DNA of 64,000 nucleotides, taken from the NCBI RefSeq assembly GCF_010119615.1, contig NZ_QOVG01000004.1, positions 248,001-312,000 on the forward strand. Direction: 5' to 3'. The notes below the pieces were generated by a model. That model ran no database searches. It was not told where the DNA came from and saw only the letters and a program-made list of their open reading frames with translations. This stretch comes from Pseudoxanthomonas gei. Lineage in GTDB: Bacteria > Pseudomonadota > Gammaproteobacteria > Xanthomonadales > Xanthomonadaceae. Shown piece by piece: positions 30,601 to 40,266 of this stretch; the stretch's first letter is position 1; each line of letters begins with the position of its first letter. A program made the translations under genes and the position numbers.

Positions 30601-33243
30601 TCCGGAGTTGCTTACGTATGCGCCCGACTCATTATCGGAAAACGTTCGGATCCCTCTGGCGCCTTCTTGCGCCTGGACCCAGATGTCTCCGGTGTTGTCG
30701 ACGATCGCACCGTTGTTGGGGCTGTTGTACGAGTAGTCTTCCGCATAGCGGGAGTTGGGTGCACTCGCGAACACGCCTGTGCCGGTGCTGTGCAGACCTT
30801 CGCTGACGAGCCTGATATCTCCCGAGTTGCTGATTACGGCCTGCTGGTATTGTCCGTCCGCCTGCATTCCATAGGCAGCCTGCGCAGCGAGGATGGTGAT
30901 GGCTCCGGAGTTCACGACAAGAGCGTCACCCGCGCCATCAGGGATGTTGTTTCCGGTAATGGTATTGGAGTTGTGCGGCGCTCCCGCGACCCCACGCATT
31001 CCTACGGCCAAGTCCACGTTGAAATAGTTGGTGTTCTCCTTGGCGGCCATTTCAATCGTGATGTCGCCTGAATTGACTAGACTCGCGTTCGAAGCGGTGG
31101 ACCAGGACAACATGCCAAAATTAACGGAGTTGAGGCCGGAGGAGAAAATGTCGATAGTGCCGGAATTTTCCACCACCGAATCACCACCGAAGAAGTAGTT
31201 CATCGTGCGGATGCCGTACGAATTGTGCTGGGACGTGACGTCAATGCTTCCTGAGTTGCTTACATCGATTCCGGCCGCATTCAAGGACGTTGCCGCAATA
31301 CCAGTACCTGCCGGGATTGTCGCCGAGCAGTAGCAGTTCCCGGTCTGGATGACCTTGATCGAGCCGGCATTGTCGACTGATGCACGGAAATCGCCGTAGG
31401 TGACCTGTGCTTCGATACCGAACGCGTTGAGTCCCCTCACCAACAACTGCCCCGTTTGCGAGTTGTTTACCACTACGTCGCCATACGTGGCCACGGCAAT
31501 GATGCCCTTGGCGAGCCAGGCGCCGCCGACATCGACGATGCCGCTGTTGTTTACGGTGGTCCCGGCGTAGCTGAAGGCCTGGAGGCCCCTGATCGTATTG
31601 ATATCTTCTACCCGGCCCAAGAGGATTTGATTTTGCACTGAAAGATGCCCGGTGTTCTCCACCGTCGCCAGCCCGGTCGAGGAGACTGCGCTCAGACCCA
31701 GTGCGTTACTGAACAGTCGAGCGGCGACGGCTACGTCTCCGGTGTTGGTGACGCTGGCGTCGCCGCCCGAGGCCAACGCCCTGATGCCTGCGCCGTCACC
31801 ATAGATCGACGAGGAAACGATCCTGCCGTCGTTGGCAACGCTGGCGTTCCCGTCCAAAGCTTGCGCAATGAGCCCCGTCGAACTTGAGTAAGGGTCAAAG
31901 CTCACTCCGACGGATCGCACGTAGCCGGCTACCCCATTGGTGATGGAGGCATCGCCGGTTTGCGCCACGGCAATGGCGGCGATCGTCGCGCCCGAATAGG
32001 AACCGGCCAGCAGGTAGCCGTTGTTGACGATCGTGCTGCCGGTACCGGAGTAGGCGGCCATGCCGATGACGGTGCTCTGGCCTACACGGCCGATCAGCTG
32101 GATGAAGCCGGCGTTGTCGACCGAAGCGGCGCCGTCGACCGAATCGGCCTGCATGCCCACAAGATCCTCGGTTCCGGAGGTGTAGCCGAAGATGGAGCCG
32201 GTGGCGCCGTTGCTCACGCTGGCGTCGCCCTCATAGGTCGACGCCAAGGCGCCGGTGATCGAACCAGCGGTCGAGTGGACGGTGATGGTGCCGCTATTCG
32301 CGATGTCGCTGCCGAGCAGGCCGGAGGCCTGGATGCCAAAGCTCTGATCCTCGCCACCGAAAGCGGTGATGGATCCGGAGTTGTCGACACTGGCGCTGCC
32401 GTTGGTGGAAGACGCCAGTACGGCGATGCCCTGGTAATAGGTGGCGTTGGCGGTGATAGAACCGCTGTTGGTGACAGTGGCATCGCCGTTGTAGGCCTGG
32501 TCCAGCACGCCGATGGCCGCGCCATGTACGGACGTGGCGGTAATCGCGCCTTCGTTGGAAAACGTTCCAGCGCTGGTCGCGAAGCTCAGGATGCCGATGG
32601 CATTGCCGTCCTGGGCGGTGGCGGTGATGGTTCCCGTCGCCAGATTGTCGATCAGGACATCGCCGCCGCTCGAATAGGTGTTGATGGCGGTAACGTCGTA
32701 AATGCCCGCGCTGTAGGCGAAGATCTCACCGCTGTTGCTGATCGAAATATCGCCGTTGGCGTACACATCCAGGGCCATGGCGCCATCGGTGGTGACGTTG
32801 GTGGTGATAGTGCCCTGGTTGTCAATGGTGGCCGAGGTGGTGCCGAACACCAGCATGCCGCTGGCGCCGTCGGTGGCGATGTCGGCGAAGCTGGTCACGC
32901 CGACAGTGCCGCCCCAGGTCGCTTCCACGCCCGTCTGCCCGGCCAGCGGCGTCACGCTGGTGGGCTCTTCGTCGCCGAGGACCAGGGTCATGTCCACCAC
33001 CGGCACGACCGGCCCATCGGGTGCCGTGGTGAAGAACTCCCCATTGCAGGACAGTGTGTTGGGCGCGGTCATGTCGCAGGTGCCGGCGAGCGCGCTGCCG
33101 CTACCCATCAGCGCAAGCAGGGTGCCGGAAACGGCCAGGACCGAGCGAACGGCGCCGGCGATCGGGGTGATCGCCAGACGTTTCCGGCGAGCCGAGTGAC
33201 CGTTGCCGGAAGTGACGCCCACGTTCGCTGCTGACTGCTTCAT
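27643..33243 (-). CDS. Giant autotransporter (type V secreted surface protein)
   Basis: 1,866 residues. The N-terminus is a long basic signal region (ARRKRLAITPIAGAVRSVLAVSGTLLALMGSGSALAG). The passenger (about 55-1560) is made of dozens of short repeats of the pattern hydrophobic-x-N-S/A-G-x-I/V (VTNSGSITAN, VDNSGSITAF, ISNSGDIRLV), typical of a right-handed beta-helix. The C-terminal 280 residues are an autotransporter beta-barrel (WRQRMGVIDSFRRGGVAMWARLFQDSG..., GAYATWISPSGFYLDGSYRRMSFDAKL, SVFGGANWQDGGALESIVSGQVGMRFAW) ending in an aromatic residue as BAM substrates do. There is no protease or lipase motif, so adhesion or biofilm is the likely role. The subtilase gene lies 169 bases upstream on the same strand. 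Confidence 0.94.
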   Translation of the reverse strand: MKQSAANVGVTSGNGHSARRKRLAITPIAGAVRSVLAVSGTLLALMGSGSALAGTCDMTAPNTLSCNGEFFTTAPDGPVVPVVDMTLVLGDEEPTSVTPLAGQTGVEATWGGTVGVTSFADIATDGASGMLVFGTTSATIDNQGTITTNVTTDGAMALDVYANGDISISNSGEIFAYSAGIYDVTAINTYSSGGDVLIDNLATGTITATAQDGNAIGILSFATSAGTFSNEGAITATSVHGAAIGVLDQAYNGDATVTNSGSITANATYYQGIAVLASSTNGSASVDNSGSITAFGGEDQSFGIQASGLLGSDIANSGTITVHSTAGSITGALASTYEGDASVSNGATGSIFGYTSGTEDLVGMQADSVDGAASVDNAGFIQLIGRVGQSTVIGMAAYSGTGSTIVNNGYLLAGSYSGATIAAIAVAQTGDASITNGVAGYVRSVGVSFDPYSSSTGLIAQALDGNASVANDGRIVSSSIYGDGAGIRALASGGDASVTNTGDVAVAARLFSNALGLSAVSSTGLATVENTGHLSVQNQILLGRVEDINTIRGLQAFSYAGTTVNNSGIVDVGGAWLAKGIIAVATYGDVVVNNSQTGQLLVRGLNAFGIEAQVTYGDFRASVDNAGSIKVIQTGNCYCSATIPAGTGIAATSLNAAGIDVSNSGSIDVTSQHNSYGIRTMNYFFGGDSVVENSGTIDIFSSGLNSVNFGMLSWSTASNASLVNSGDITIEMAAKENTNYFNVDLAVGMRGVAGAPHNSNTITGNNIPDGAGDALVVNSGAITILAAQAAYGMQADGQYQQAVISNSGDIRLVSEGLHSTGTGVFASAPNSRYAEDYSYNSPNNGAIVDNTGDIWVQAQEGARGIRTFSDNESGAYVSNSGDVTTLAAGGFAYGVLATSFNNLLLTGGTPISSDLVISNSGSISAINHAGTNEDDFRGGVKAMGVLATSFTNNLVVENTGDIVAEATAATCDSAAFAYACFSGATVGSAVGILAASGHGHYHGYYAGDITVVNAGTISASVHSSSSTEMKRYGSYYSGGAFAAGILTVGDYGDIDSTNAGIITVSAKGEGYTPEGQTLEGWATTAAGMMASTYGSLDEDVSEIALTNIGSITVSAEAVYADGTALAIGIGAQHDTFYYDGGYYGIFDGESNGEGIITVTNAGSISVVASVTGEGTGAATANGISAVSVATNGAVNIANDGRIQAVATGPGAVYANGVLGSAVSVATVLGEDSVVVVQATGLSGTAIALSLSGDALSGSNAGILQAEFIGGGDTFGARIASTGAVAFSNSGTINATDADLAVGVQLDSLTATTLVNSGTISAFSGGAGIAVRTGDSTDLIQNTGTLNGAVATQAGNDTLDNAVGALWHATGSSDFGAGIDTVTSAGTILLDNAAISLGDAASFDNAFSSSGLIRVSGDNTLDLGAQNAIAFTNSGIIDFRDGAADDILTLNGDFDGNGTINLDVSGLNSGSDLLYVNGNVVSGSTSKINVALMTLPTTKDANIPLVYVSGDSTASSFALGEVRYDPDQSFLTLTYDTELEAAIDPSNAIADVFSLGMKVSGLSDSGTLAATIAPGAQSLLSSQVGTWRQRMGVIDSFRRGGVAMWARLFQDSGVVSPQHSASNFGQDGNFAFDQRNSGTEVGADFALSDEFSLGLLAAKADGRQHLLGEGQGSSRIEGDSVGAYATWISPSGFYLDGSYRRMSFDAKLNTSVGQIRTSGDADAVSLEAGYAWTLGNGLKVEPQLQYTRITVDDIQALPGRLASFQSEGGDSSRVRAGVMFRQGFASGSAVWTPYASINAVREFDGENSFSINDDFSGRTSADGTNALVEAGLNVDIGRLSVFGGANWQDGGALESIVSGQVGMRFAW

Positions 33244-33348
33244 TGGTTCGGATCTCGAATAATTAGGTGAATTCGGATCTGGCGCGCTCTTCTCGAATGC
33301 GGCCAGGCTTGCAGAAGAACATCACTTTCATTGACGACAGGCACGGCT

Positions 33349-33374
33349 CGCCGACGTTTCCCGCAACGTCGGCG
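33349..33374 (-). terminator. Hairpin between subtilase and autotransporter genes
   Basis: 9-bp perfect stem CGCCGACGT / ACGTCGGCG with an 8-nt loop, 39 bases after the subtilase stop on the minus strand. There is no T-tract, so it may reduce rather than stop read-through. Confidence 0.5.
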
Positions 33375-33412
33375 CCAAATCGCTGAAGCCGGTGGGTCAA
33401 CTGTCCCTACGA

Positions 33413-34903
33413 TCAGCGGATCGTTAAGGTCTTGCTTCGGCTTTCGGTGTAGTCCGCGTTGTCCGTAACGGTCTCCGTTACGGTATAGACGCCACTGCGT
33501 GGATATACATGCGTCGGCTTGGCTACGCTGGATTTCCCGCCATCGCCGAAATCCCAGGACCTGCTGACGATCGAGCCCGAGTTGCTTGTTGATGTATCGG
33601 CGAACCTTGCGATCAGCCCGGTGCTGGTGGCGGTGAAGTCCACGAAGACCGGACCATTGATGGTGTTGAATGCCCTCGAGAACAACAGCAGGTTGGGCGA
33701 ACCCGACGCATTGGCCACCTTGTTCCGGCTGCTGGCATTGAGGATCGCGGCCGTGGTGCGCGCCGGGGTCGCATTGGGCTCCAGGGCGAGAAACAGCGCG
33801 GCGGCGCCCGCCACGTGCGGTGAGGCCATCGAAGTGCCGTCGAGGATGTTGGTCGAATCCGGAGTCGTGTTGCCGGCCGACTTGATGCCCACGCCAGGGG
33901 CGAATAAATCCACGCAGCTTCCGAAATTGGAGAAACCTGCGCGGGCATCGGTAGCGCTGGTAGCGCCGACCGTGATGGCTGCGGGGGCTCGGGCTGGCGA
34001 AAAGCCGCATGCGTCGGCGCCGTTGTTTCCGGCGGCGACCACGGTCACCACGCCGGAAGCGACCAGCCTGCCGATGGCATCGTCCAGCGCCTGCGATGCG
34101 CCACCACCCAGGCTAAGGTTCGCCACGGCGGGATTGACGTGATTGGCGGCAACCCAGTCGACCCCTGCGATGACCTCGGAGTAGGTGCCCTCACCACCGC
34201 AACCGAGCACCCGCACCGGATGCAACTGCACTTGCTTGGCGACGCCCCAGGTGGCGCCGCCTACGGTCCCGGCCACATGGGTGCCGTGGTAGTGACAGTC
34301 CACGGTGCCGTTGCCATCGTTCACGGCACTGAAACCTCCACTGACACGGCCGCCGAAATCCTTGTTCGCCGGGTAGATGCCGGTGTCGATGATGTAGGCA
34401 TGCACCGTGGCGGCGGTGGTGACGTAGGAATATGCGTTGTCCAAGGGAAGGTTGCGCTGGTCGACGCGGTCCAGTCCCCAGGTCGGCCGGGTCTGGGTCT
34501 CCGCTATGCGTACGACGCCGTCTTCCTCCACGTAGGCCACTCGCGGATCGGCGACCAGGTTGGCAAGCGACTTGTCCGAGGCTTTGACCACGAAACCGCG
34601 CAAAGCCGCGTCATAGGACCGCAGGACACGCACGCCGTAGCTCCGGCCCATCTGTCCGGCGACTGCGCCGGTGCTGGGTTTCCGCGACGTCTCCAGCTTG
34701 GTCCCGGATGCGGATTCCTTCAGCACCACGATGTATTGCCCAGGCACCGGCTCCTTGGCGAACCGCAATTCGCCCGCCGCGGCCGTGAACGACAACGACA
34801 GGGCGATCGCCGCTGCCAGCGCGCAAGAGCGAATCCCCTGCCCGGCGGCATTCGTGTGCACTTGTCCATTGGCGCGGAAACGGCGTGGTGTGGTGGCGGT
34901 CAT
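33413..34903 (-). CDS. Secreted S8 (subtilisin-like) serine protease with PKD domain
   Basis: 496 residues from ATG 34903. The signal peptide ends near SFTAAAG (about 44). The I9 propeptide inhibitor covers about 53-135 ([10 protein letters not shown]...[38 protein letters not shown]). The catalytic triad is Asp173 (AYIIDTGI), His206 ([13 protein letters not shown]) and Ser about 358 ([17 protein letters not shown]), with the oxyanion Asn in AAGNNG. A PKD domain ([35 protein letters not shown]) closes the protein. It is a proteinase K-like extracellular protease, probably exported by Sec and type II secretion and self-activated. Xanthomonadaceae typically secrete such proteases. Confidence 0.95.
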   Translation of the reverse strand: MTATTPRRFRANGQVHTNAAGQGIRSCALAAAIALSLSFTAAAGELRFAKEPVPGQYIVVLKESASGTKLETSRKPSTGAVAGQMGRSYGVRVLRSYDAALRGFVVKASDKSLANLVADPRVAYVEEDGVVRIAETQTRPTWGLDRVDQRNLPLDNAYSYVTTAATVHAYIIDTGIYPANKDFGGRVSGGFSAVNDGNGTVDCHYHGTHVAGTVGGATWGVAKQVQLHPVRVLGCGGEGTYSEVIAGVDWVAANHVNPAVANLSLGGGASQALDDAIGRLVASGVVTVVAAGNNGADACGFSPARAPAAITVGATSATDARAGFSNFGSCVDLFAPGVGIKSAGNTTPDSTNILDGTSMASPHVAGAAALFLALEPNATPARTTAAILNASSRNKVANASGSPNLLLFSRAFNTINGPVFVDFTATSTGLIARFADTSTSNSGSIVSRSWDFGDGGKSSVAKPTHVYPRSGVYTVTETVTDNADYTESRSKTLTIR

Positions 34904-35201
34904 GTGGGTTCCAGGTAAAGAGACGAGGGGCTGATGCATCGAGGCCCGCACACTATTCCACCGTCCGCCCACAGGCACATCACCAGAACGAGTGGTGGCT
35001 CCGCTTGCCGATGTCCACTCACTACAAAGAGTAGTACTGGAAACGGACGTGGCGCGTTAGCCTGCTTCCTGCGTGACGAAACGGAGCGTCCGCGCCCGGA
35101 TTTCCCATCGCATCCGTTCCCCCACCACACCAACTGCCATCCGTTCGGCCGGCTATATACTCGCCGTGCTGCCGAGGCACCCCGCTAAAGGCGATGTTGC
35201 G
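34904..35201. promoter_or_regulatory. Divergent control region between subtilase and sensor kinase genes
   Basis: This 298-bp gap must contain promoters for both divergent transcripts. A short palindrome ACTAC-AAAGA-GTAGT (35021-35035) sits near the middle and is a candidate regulator site. No gene is seen. Confidence 0.45.
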
Positions 35202-38200
35202 ATGACCCACTGGCTGACCCATCGACTGCCGTTACTGGCATTGGGGCTGCTATGTCTGGCCGGGACGATTCAACCCGCCAGCGCGCTGGATCCGCGAAAG
35301 GCCCTGACCCAGTACGTGCATACCGTGTGGCGCACGGACGATGGCTTGCCGCAGAACTCGGTCACCAAGATCCTCCAGACCAGGGACGGTTTCCTGTGGG
35401 TCGGCACCCAGGCCGGACTGGCGCGCTTCGACGGCGTGCGCTTCACCACCTTCGACCACACCAATACGCCGGTGTTTCGCGACGACTTCATCTCCGACCT
35501 GGTCGAAGACCGCCACGGCACGCTGTGGATAGCCACTTGGAGCGATGGGGCCTTCACCTACCGCGACGGACGCTTCGCGCGCGTGGCCGGGATCGGATCG
35601 CGTTCGGGCATGAGGCTGGCGGTCGCTGCCGACGACAGCATCTGGATCGGCGGCCACGACGGCTTGAGGAAAGTCCGCAATGGCGTCGTGATCAAGGCGT
35701 ACACGATGAAAGACGGTTTGCTCTCCAACGAGATCAGGGGCATCGTCGTCGACAAGGATCGTTCGGTCTGGTTCGGCAGCCTGGCCGGGCTGCACCGTCT
35801 CGGCGACGGCAAGATCCAGACTTTCACCAGCAAGGACGGCCTGCCCAACAACGAAGTGACCAGCTTGTTCAAGACCGCCGACGGCGTCCTGTGGGTCAAG
35901 ACCCGTAACGCGGACATCGCACGATGGAGCCATGGCCGCTTCGAACCATGGAATATCGAAGGCGTCGCCGGCGGCACCGTACGCGACGTACTTGTCGACC
36001 GGGATGCGAATTTCTGGCTGGCCAGCGGCAGCGAAGGGCTGTTGCGACACAGGGAACGGCGCACGAGCCGGTTCGATGCCGCCGACGGATTGAGCAGCGA
36101 TGCGGCCACCTGCATGTACGAAGACCGCGATGGAAATCTCTGGGTCGGGACCAATGCCGGCGGATTGAACAGGTTCCGGGATGGAAGTTTCACCACCTAC
36201 GCGAAAGAAGAAGGTCTTTCGGCCGACCAGACCACTTCGGTGCTGCAGGATCGCGCCGGCGACATCTGGGTGAGCGCGATCGATGGGCTCAACCAGTTCC
36301 ATGGAAACGGAATCCGCAACCTCAGGAGCACAGACAAACGGCTGGATACCTGGTCGATGTGGGAAGGCCGCGGCCCCGCTCTGCTGGTCGGTACGTCCAG
36401 CAACGGCGTGCTGGAGCTGAAGGACGGAAAGCTGGCTCGGAAGTTCTCCGCCCGCCAAGGCGTACCCGCTTACCACGTCAGTGGCATCCTCTCCGACGAC
36501 GCCGACAGCATCTGGGTGGCGACGCGAGGAGGCGGCCTTGCGCAAATCGCTGGAGCAAAGACCACCCTGTTCACCCGGGCGCAGGGACTGAACAGCGACA
36601 GCCTGTACGCGCTGGCGGATGCTGGAGACGGATCCCTCTGGATCGGAAGCGACAACGGACTCAACCGCCTCAAGGACGGCCGCATCGGCAACCACTCGAA
36701 AACCGGTAATCTTGCTGGAGCGGTAGTCATTTCGCTTTATCAGGACAGCAGGCGCGCACTGTGGATCGGGACCTTCGGGCGAGGACTGTTCCGCCTGGAG
36801 AATTCGCGCCTCACCCAGTACACGACCCACCAGGGACTACGGGACGACACCGTCAACAGTATCGTCGAGGACGCCAGCGGCAACCTGTGGGTCGGCACGG
36901 ACCACGTGATCGCGCGCCTTCCGCGGCAAGGCCTTGATGCTGTCGCCGCCGGCTCGCTCGCATCGCTGACGCCCACGGTGTTCGGCAAGGCCGATGGAAT
37001 GAAGAGTGCCGAAACCACCGGCGGCACCCATCCGTCGGCATGGCGCGCGAGGGATGGCCGCCTGTGGTTCCCCACCAACCGGGGCGTAGTGGTGGTCGAT
37101 CCCTCGCAACCCTCGTTCCCGGTAGCTGCGCCGCGTGCGCGTATCGAGCAGATGTTTGCTGACGAAGCCTCCGTCGACAACGCGCAGGCGGTATCGTTGC
37201 CGGCAGGAACGCGCCGCCTGGAGATCCATTACACCGCTCCCAATCTTTCCTCCCCCGAGCGCACCCAGTTCCGCTATCGGCTGGACGGCTTCGACGACGA
37301 ATGGGTGCAGGGCGGCACGCAGCGGGTGGCCAACTACACCAATCTCTCGCCCGGGCATTACTCGTTCCGGGTGAGCGCCCGAATAGAGAACGGAGCCTGG
37401 GATCCGCAGGAAGCCACGCTGGGTTTCGACCTGGCCCCGCAGTTCTGGCAGACCTGGTGGTTCCGCCTGTTGTGCGCGCTGGCAGCGCTGTCGGTGATAT
37501 GGGCCATTTATCGCCTGCGCGTCGGCTGGCTGCATGCGCGGGCCGCGGTCATGGAAGAGCGCCAGCGCATAGGCAGCGAAATCCACGACAGCCTGGCCCA
37601 GGGACTGAGCGGCATCATTTTCCAGACCGAGGCCGCGTTGCTCAGCATGCCGCCCGGCATCGCTTCCACACGGGTGGTATCGGCACGTGAGCTGGCCAAG
37701 AGCAGCCTGGACGATGCCCGTTACTCGGTGTGGGAACTGAGCCCTCCCGTGCTTGACCAGAAGGATCTTTCCGAATCCATCCCTTCGATGGCCAGGCAAC
37801 TCACACATGGCCAGGTGGACGACCTGGAAATCAATTTTTCCGGCAAGGCCTGGGCGACCCGTCCGGAAGCCAACCATCATTTGGTGATGATCACCCAGGA
37901 GGCGATTTCGAACGCCATCCAGCATGGTCATGCCCGCAAGATCGTCATCAGGCTGGCCTACGAGGCCAATGGCCTGCATCTGTCGGTGGCGGACAACGGC
38001 GTGGGATTCACCCCGGTCGCGGCCGTCAGCACGCGCGAGCGCGGTTACGGCATGAGGAACATGCGCCATCGCGCGGCGGCGCTTGGCGGCACGCTGGATT
38101 TCTTCAGCGAACCGGGAGAAGGCACGCGGATCTCCCTGCGCGTTCCCAGGGCGGGAAAGTTGGAGAAGGCATGGCGCCTGCTGCTCGGAAAATCCATCGC

Positions 38201-38216
38201 AAGGGTAGAAGCATGA
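35202..38216 (+). CDS. Two-component sensor histidine kinase with periplasmic propeller
   Basis: 1,004 residues from ATG 35202. The signal peptide is LPLLALGLLCLAGTIQPASA. The periplasmic region (about 35-680) has at least twelve Reg_prop blades of the type GLPxNxVxxxxxDxxGxLWVGTxxGLxRF, forming two seven-bladed propellers. A Y_Y_Y immunoglobulin-like domain follows (LEIHYTAPNLSSPERTQFRYRLDGFDDEW...NYTNLSPGHYSFRV). One membrane helix is at about 747-768. The HisKA_3 phosphoacceptor His is at about 794 (IGSEIHDSLAQGLSG), and the HATPase has NAIQHGHA and VADNGVGF. Family members sense glycans or other extracellular ligands. The stop overlaps the start of the response regulator gene (ATGA). Confidence 0.95.
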   Translation: MTHWLTHRLPLLALGLLCLAGTIQPASALDPRKALTQYVHTVWRTDDGLPQNSVTKILQTRDGFLWVGTQAGLARFDGVRFTTFDHTNTPVFRDDFISDLVEDRHGTLWIATWSDGAFTYRDGRFARVAGIGSRSGMRLAVAADDSIWIGGHDGLRKVRNGVVIKAYTMKDGLLSNEIRGIVVDKDRSVWFGSLAGLHRLGDGKIQTFTSKDGLPNNEVTSLFKTADGVLWVKTRNADIARWSHGRFEPWNIEGVAGGTVRDVLVDRDANFWLASGSEGLLRHRERRTSRFDAADGLSSDAATCMYEDRDGNLWVGTNAGGLNRFRDGSFTTYAKEEGLSADQTTSVLQDRAGDIWVSAIDGLNQFHGNGIRNLRSTDKRLDTWSMWEGRGPALLVGTSSNGVLELKDGKLARKFSARQGVPAYHVSGILSDDADSIWVATRGGGLAQIAGAKTTLFTRAQGLNSDSLYALADAGDGSLWIGSDNGLNRLKDGRIGNHSKTGNLAGAVVISLYQDSRRALWIGTFGRGLFRLENSRLTQYTTHQGLRDDTVNSIVEDASGNLWVGTDHVIARLPRQGLDAVAAGSLASLTPTVFGKADGMKSAETTGGTHPSAWRARDGRLWFPTNRGVVVVDPSQPSFPVAAPRARIEQMFADEASVDNAQAVSLPAGTRRLEIHYTAPNLSSPERTQFRYRLDGFDDEWVQGGTQRVANYTNLSPGHYSFRVSARIENGAWDPQEATLGFDLAPQFWQTWWFRLLCALAALSVIWAIYRLRVGWLHARAAVMEERQRIGSEIHDSLAQGLSGIIFQTEAALLSMPPGIASTRVVSARELAKSSLDDARYSVWELSPPVLDQKDLSESIPSMARQLTHGQVDDLEINFSGKAWATRPEANHHLVMITQEAISNAIQHGHARKIVIRLAYEANGLHLSVADNGVGFTPVAAVSTRERGYGMRNMRHRAAALGGTLDFFSEPGEGTRISLRVPRAGKLEKAWRLLLGKSIARVEA

Positions 38217-38854
38217 ATGCGCTTTCCAATATCAGGGTGCTGGTGGTGGACGATCATCCGCTGGTCCGCGACGGCATCAGCGCGATCGTCGATCACCAGA
38301 CCGACCTGGATGTCGTCGGCCAGGCCGCCAATGCCGCCGAAGCGATCGCGTTGTTCGAATCGCTGGCCCCCGACGTCACCCTGGTGGACCTGGGTCTTCC
38401 CGACATCGGTGGCATCCCCTTGATCGCGATGCTGCACGCGAAATCGGCCACGGCCAGGTTCATCGTGCTGACCGCCAACGCGGGCGGCGGCGAGATCGCC
38501 AAGGCATTGCACGCCGGCGCGCATGCGTATCTGTTCAAGAACGGACCGTCTGCGGAACTCCTGACCGCCATTCGCGCGGTCTCGGCCGGCGGCAAATACC
38601 TGTCGCATGCGGTGGGGCATCTCGCCGATTCGGTGGCGTCGCATCCTGGATTGACGGCCCGGGAACTGGAGGTGCTGACCTGGATCGTCCGCGGCCACAG
38701 CAATTCGCAGATCGCCAACGAACTGGGCGTGGTGGAAGACACGGTCAAATCCCACGTCAAGAACATACTAATGAAGCTGGGGGTCAGCTCGCGCAGCAAG
38801 GCCGCTGCGTCCGGCCTGCAGCTCGGCCTGGTAAGGCTGGACGCAGGGAGTTAG
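38213..38854 (+). CDS. NarL/FixJ-type response regulator
   Basis: 213 residues from ATG 38213. The receiver domain has acidic pocket Asp13/Asp14 and phosphoacceptor Asp59 (VTLVDLGLPD), the Thr of VLTANA and the Lys of YLFKNG. The LuxR-type helix-turn-helix is at about 147-200 (LTARELEVLTWIVRGHSNSQIANELGVVEDTVKSHVKNILMKLGV). It is the partner of the HisKA_3 kinase whose gene overlaps it by 4 bases. Likely targets include the adjacent divergent subtilase gene, but no binding site is proven. Confidence 0.96.
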   Translation: MNALSNIRVLVVDDHPLVRDGISAIVDHQTDLDVVGQAANAAEAIALFESLAPDVTLVDLGLPDIGGIPLIAMLHAKSATARFIVLTANAGGGEIAKALHAGAHAYLFKNGPSAELLTAIRAVSAGGKYLSHAVGHLADSVASHPGLTARELEVLTWIVRGHSNSQIANELGVVEDTVKSHVKNILMKLGVSSRSKAAASGLQLGLVRLDAGS

Positions 38855-38998
38855 GTCCGGTCGCTCCCCTACCGCCTTTTTGCCTCTCGAAGTGTCGCGT
38901 CCCAGGACACGGGACCCGAGTGCGGCAACCGGCAATGCGTGGCCATGATTGTGTAGCCTTCCCAGGGCAGACTGCGGTATCCAGACCAGGCCGACCTC

Positions 38999-40117
38999 AT
39001 GTTCACCCTCACGCGCCGGGCGGTCGTGCTGCTGATATCGCTGCAGCCCATTGCCGCCGCCGCCCTTGACCCGATTGCATCCATGGCCTCGTCCACCCCT
39101 GGCACTTCCTCTCCTGCGTCTGTCATCGCCCACCGCGGCGCCAGTGCGCTGCGACCCGAACACACCCTGGCCGCCTACGCCAAGGCGATCGAGGACGGCG
39201 CCGACGCCATCGAGCCCGACCTGGTCAGCACCCGCGACGGCGTGCTGGTCGCCCGCCACGAGAACGAGATCAGCGGCACGACCGACGTGGCCGACCACCT
39301 GGAATTCGCCGCACGCAAGGCCAGCAGGGCCATCGACGGGGAAACCATCACGGGCTGGTTCACCGAGGATTTCACCCTGGCGGAACTGAAGACGCTGCGC
39401 GCGCGGGAACGCCTGCCGCAGCTGCGGTCCACGCATTACGACGGCCAGTTCGAAATCGCCACGCTGGACGAGATCATCGACCTGGCCGCGCGCGAGTCCG
39501 CAACGCGCGGACGGTTGATCGGCCTGGTTCCGGAGATCAAGCATCCCAGCTATTTCGCTGGCCTCGGCCTGGCCATGGAAGACAAGCTGCTGGCCGCGCT
39601 GGACGCGCATGAATTCACCCGCCGCGCGCCGGTGACCCTCCAGTCATTCGAAACGGCCAACCTGCGTGCGCTGCGCCACACCCTGGGTCAGAACCATCCG
39701 AACATCAGGCTGCTGCAATTGCTGGGTGACAGCGCCGAACAACCTTTCGACGCCGTGCTCGCCCAACAGGGCACCACCTACGGCGACCTGATGGAACCCG
39801 CTGGACTGCGCCGGATCGCCGGCTATGCCGATGCCATCGGCGTACCGGTGAAAAACCTGGAGCTGCGCGGCGACGCCGGCAGCCCACGCAGCACGCTGGT
39901 CGAGGCCGCGCACACGGCCGGATTGAAGGTGGTGGCGTACACGTTCCGGCCGGAGAACCATTTCCTCGGCGCCAGCTTCAAGGGCGACGGCGAGGCGGCG
40001 GCACGCAACGAGGCCGGCTCCATTGGCGAGATGCGCGCCTGCCTTGCCGCCGGCATCGATGCGCTATTTACCGACGACCCCGCCCTGGGCCGCCGGGCGG
40101 TGGATGGGGAGCCCTGA
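38999..40117 (+). CDS. glpQ: Secreted glycerophosphodiester phosphodiesterase (GlpQ type)
   Basis: 372 residues with a signal peptide (MFTLTRRAVVLLISLQPIAAAALD). It has a GDPD TIM barrel: VIAHRGASALRPEHTLAAYAKAIEDGADAIEPDLVSTRDGVLVARHENEISGTTDVA (His45-Arg46 and the Glu/Asp metal ligands), LVPEIKHPSYF, and the C-terminal VKVVAYTFRPENHF-like LKVVAYTFRPENHF and IDALFTDDPALG. It hydrolyses deacylated phospholipids to glycerol-3-phosphate and an alcohol in the periplasm. The length fits GlpQ rather than the cytoplasmic UgpQ. It appears monocistronic. Confidence 0.93.
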   Translation: MFTLTRRAVVLLISLQPIAAAALDPIASMASSTPGTSSPASVIAHRGASALRPEHTLAAYAKAIEDGADAIEPDLVSTRDGVLVARHENEISGTTDVADHLEFAARKASRAIDGETITGWFTEDFTLAELKTLRARERLPQLRSTHYDGQFEIATLDEIIDLAARESATRGRLIGLVPEIKHPSYFAGLGLAMEDKLLAALDAHEFTRRAPVTLQSFETANLRALRHTLGQNHPNIRLLQLLGDSAEQPFDAVLAQQGTTYGDLMEPAGLRRIAGYADAIGVPVKNLELRGDAGSPRSTLVEAAHTAGLKVVAYTFRPENHFLGASFKGDGEAAARNEAGSIGEMRACLAAGIDALFTDDPALGRRAVDGEP

Positions 40118-40266
40118 CCGGAGGCTTGGCCTTGACGGCAATATGAATCCGCCTGGCGTTGTTGACCCGCAGGCCCTGTTCGCCGCTCACGCGTAGCCGG
40201 TACCCGTGTCGGATCCCAGGGGAGGAAGTCACCTCGCCATCGGGTCTTCCCCTCCCTTGGAGATGG

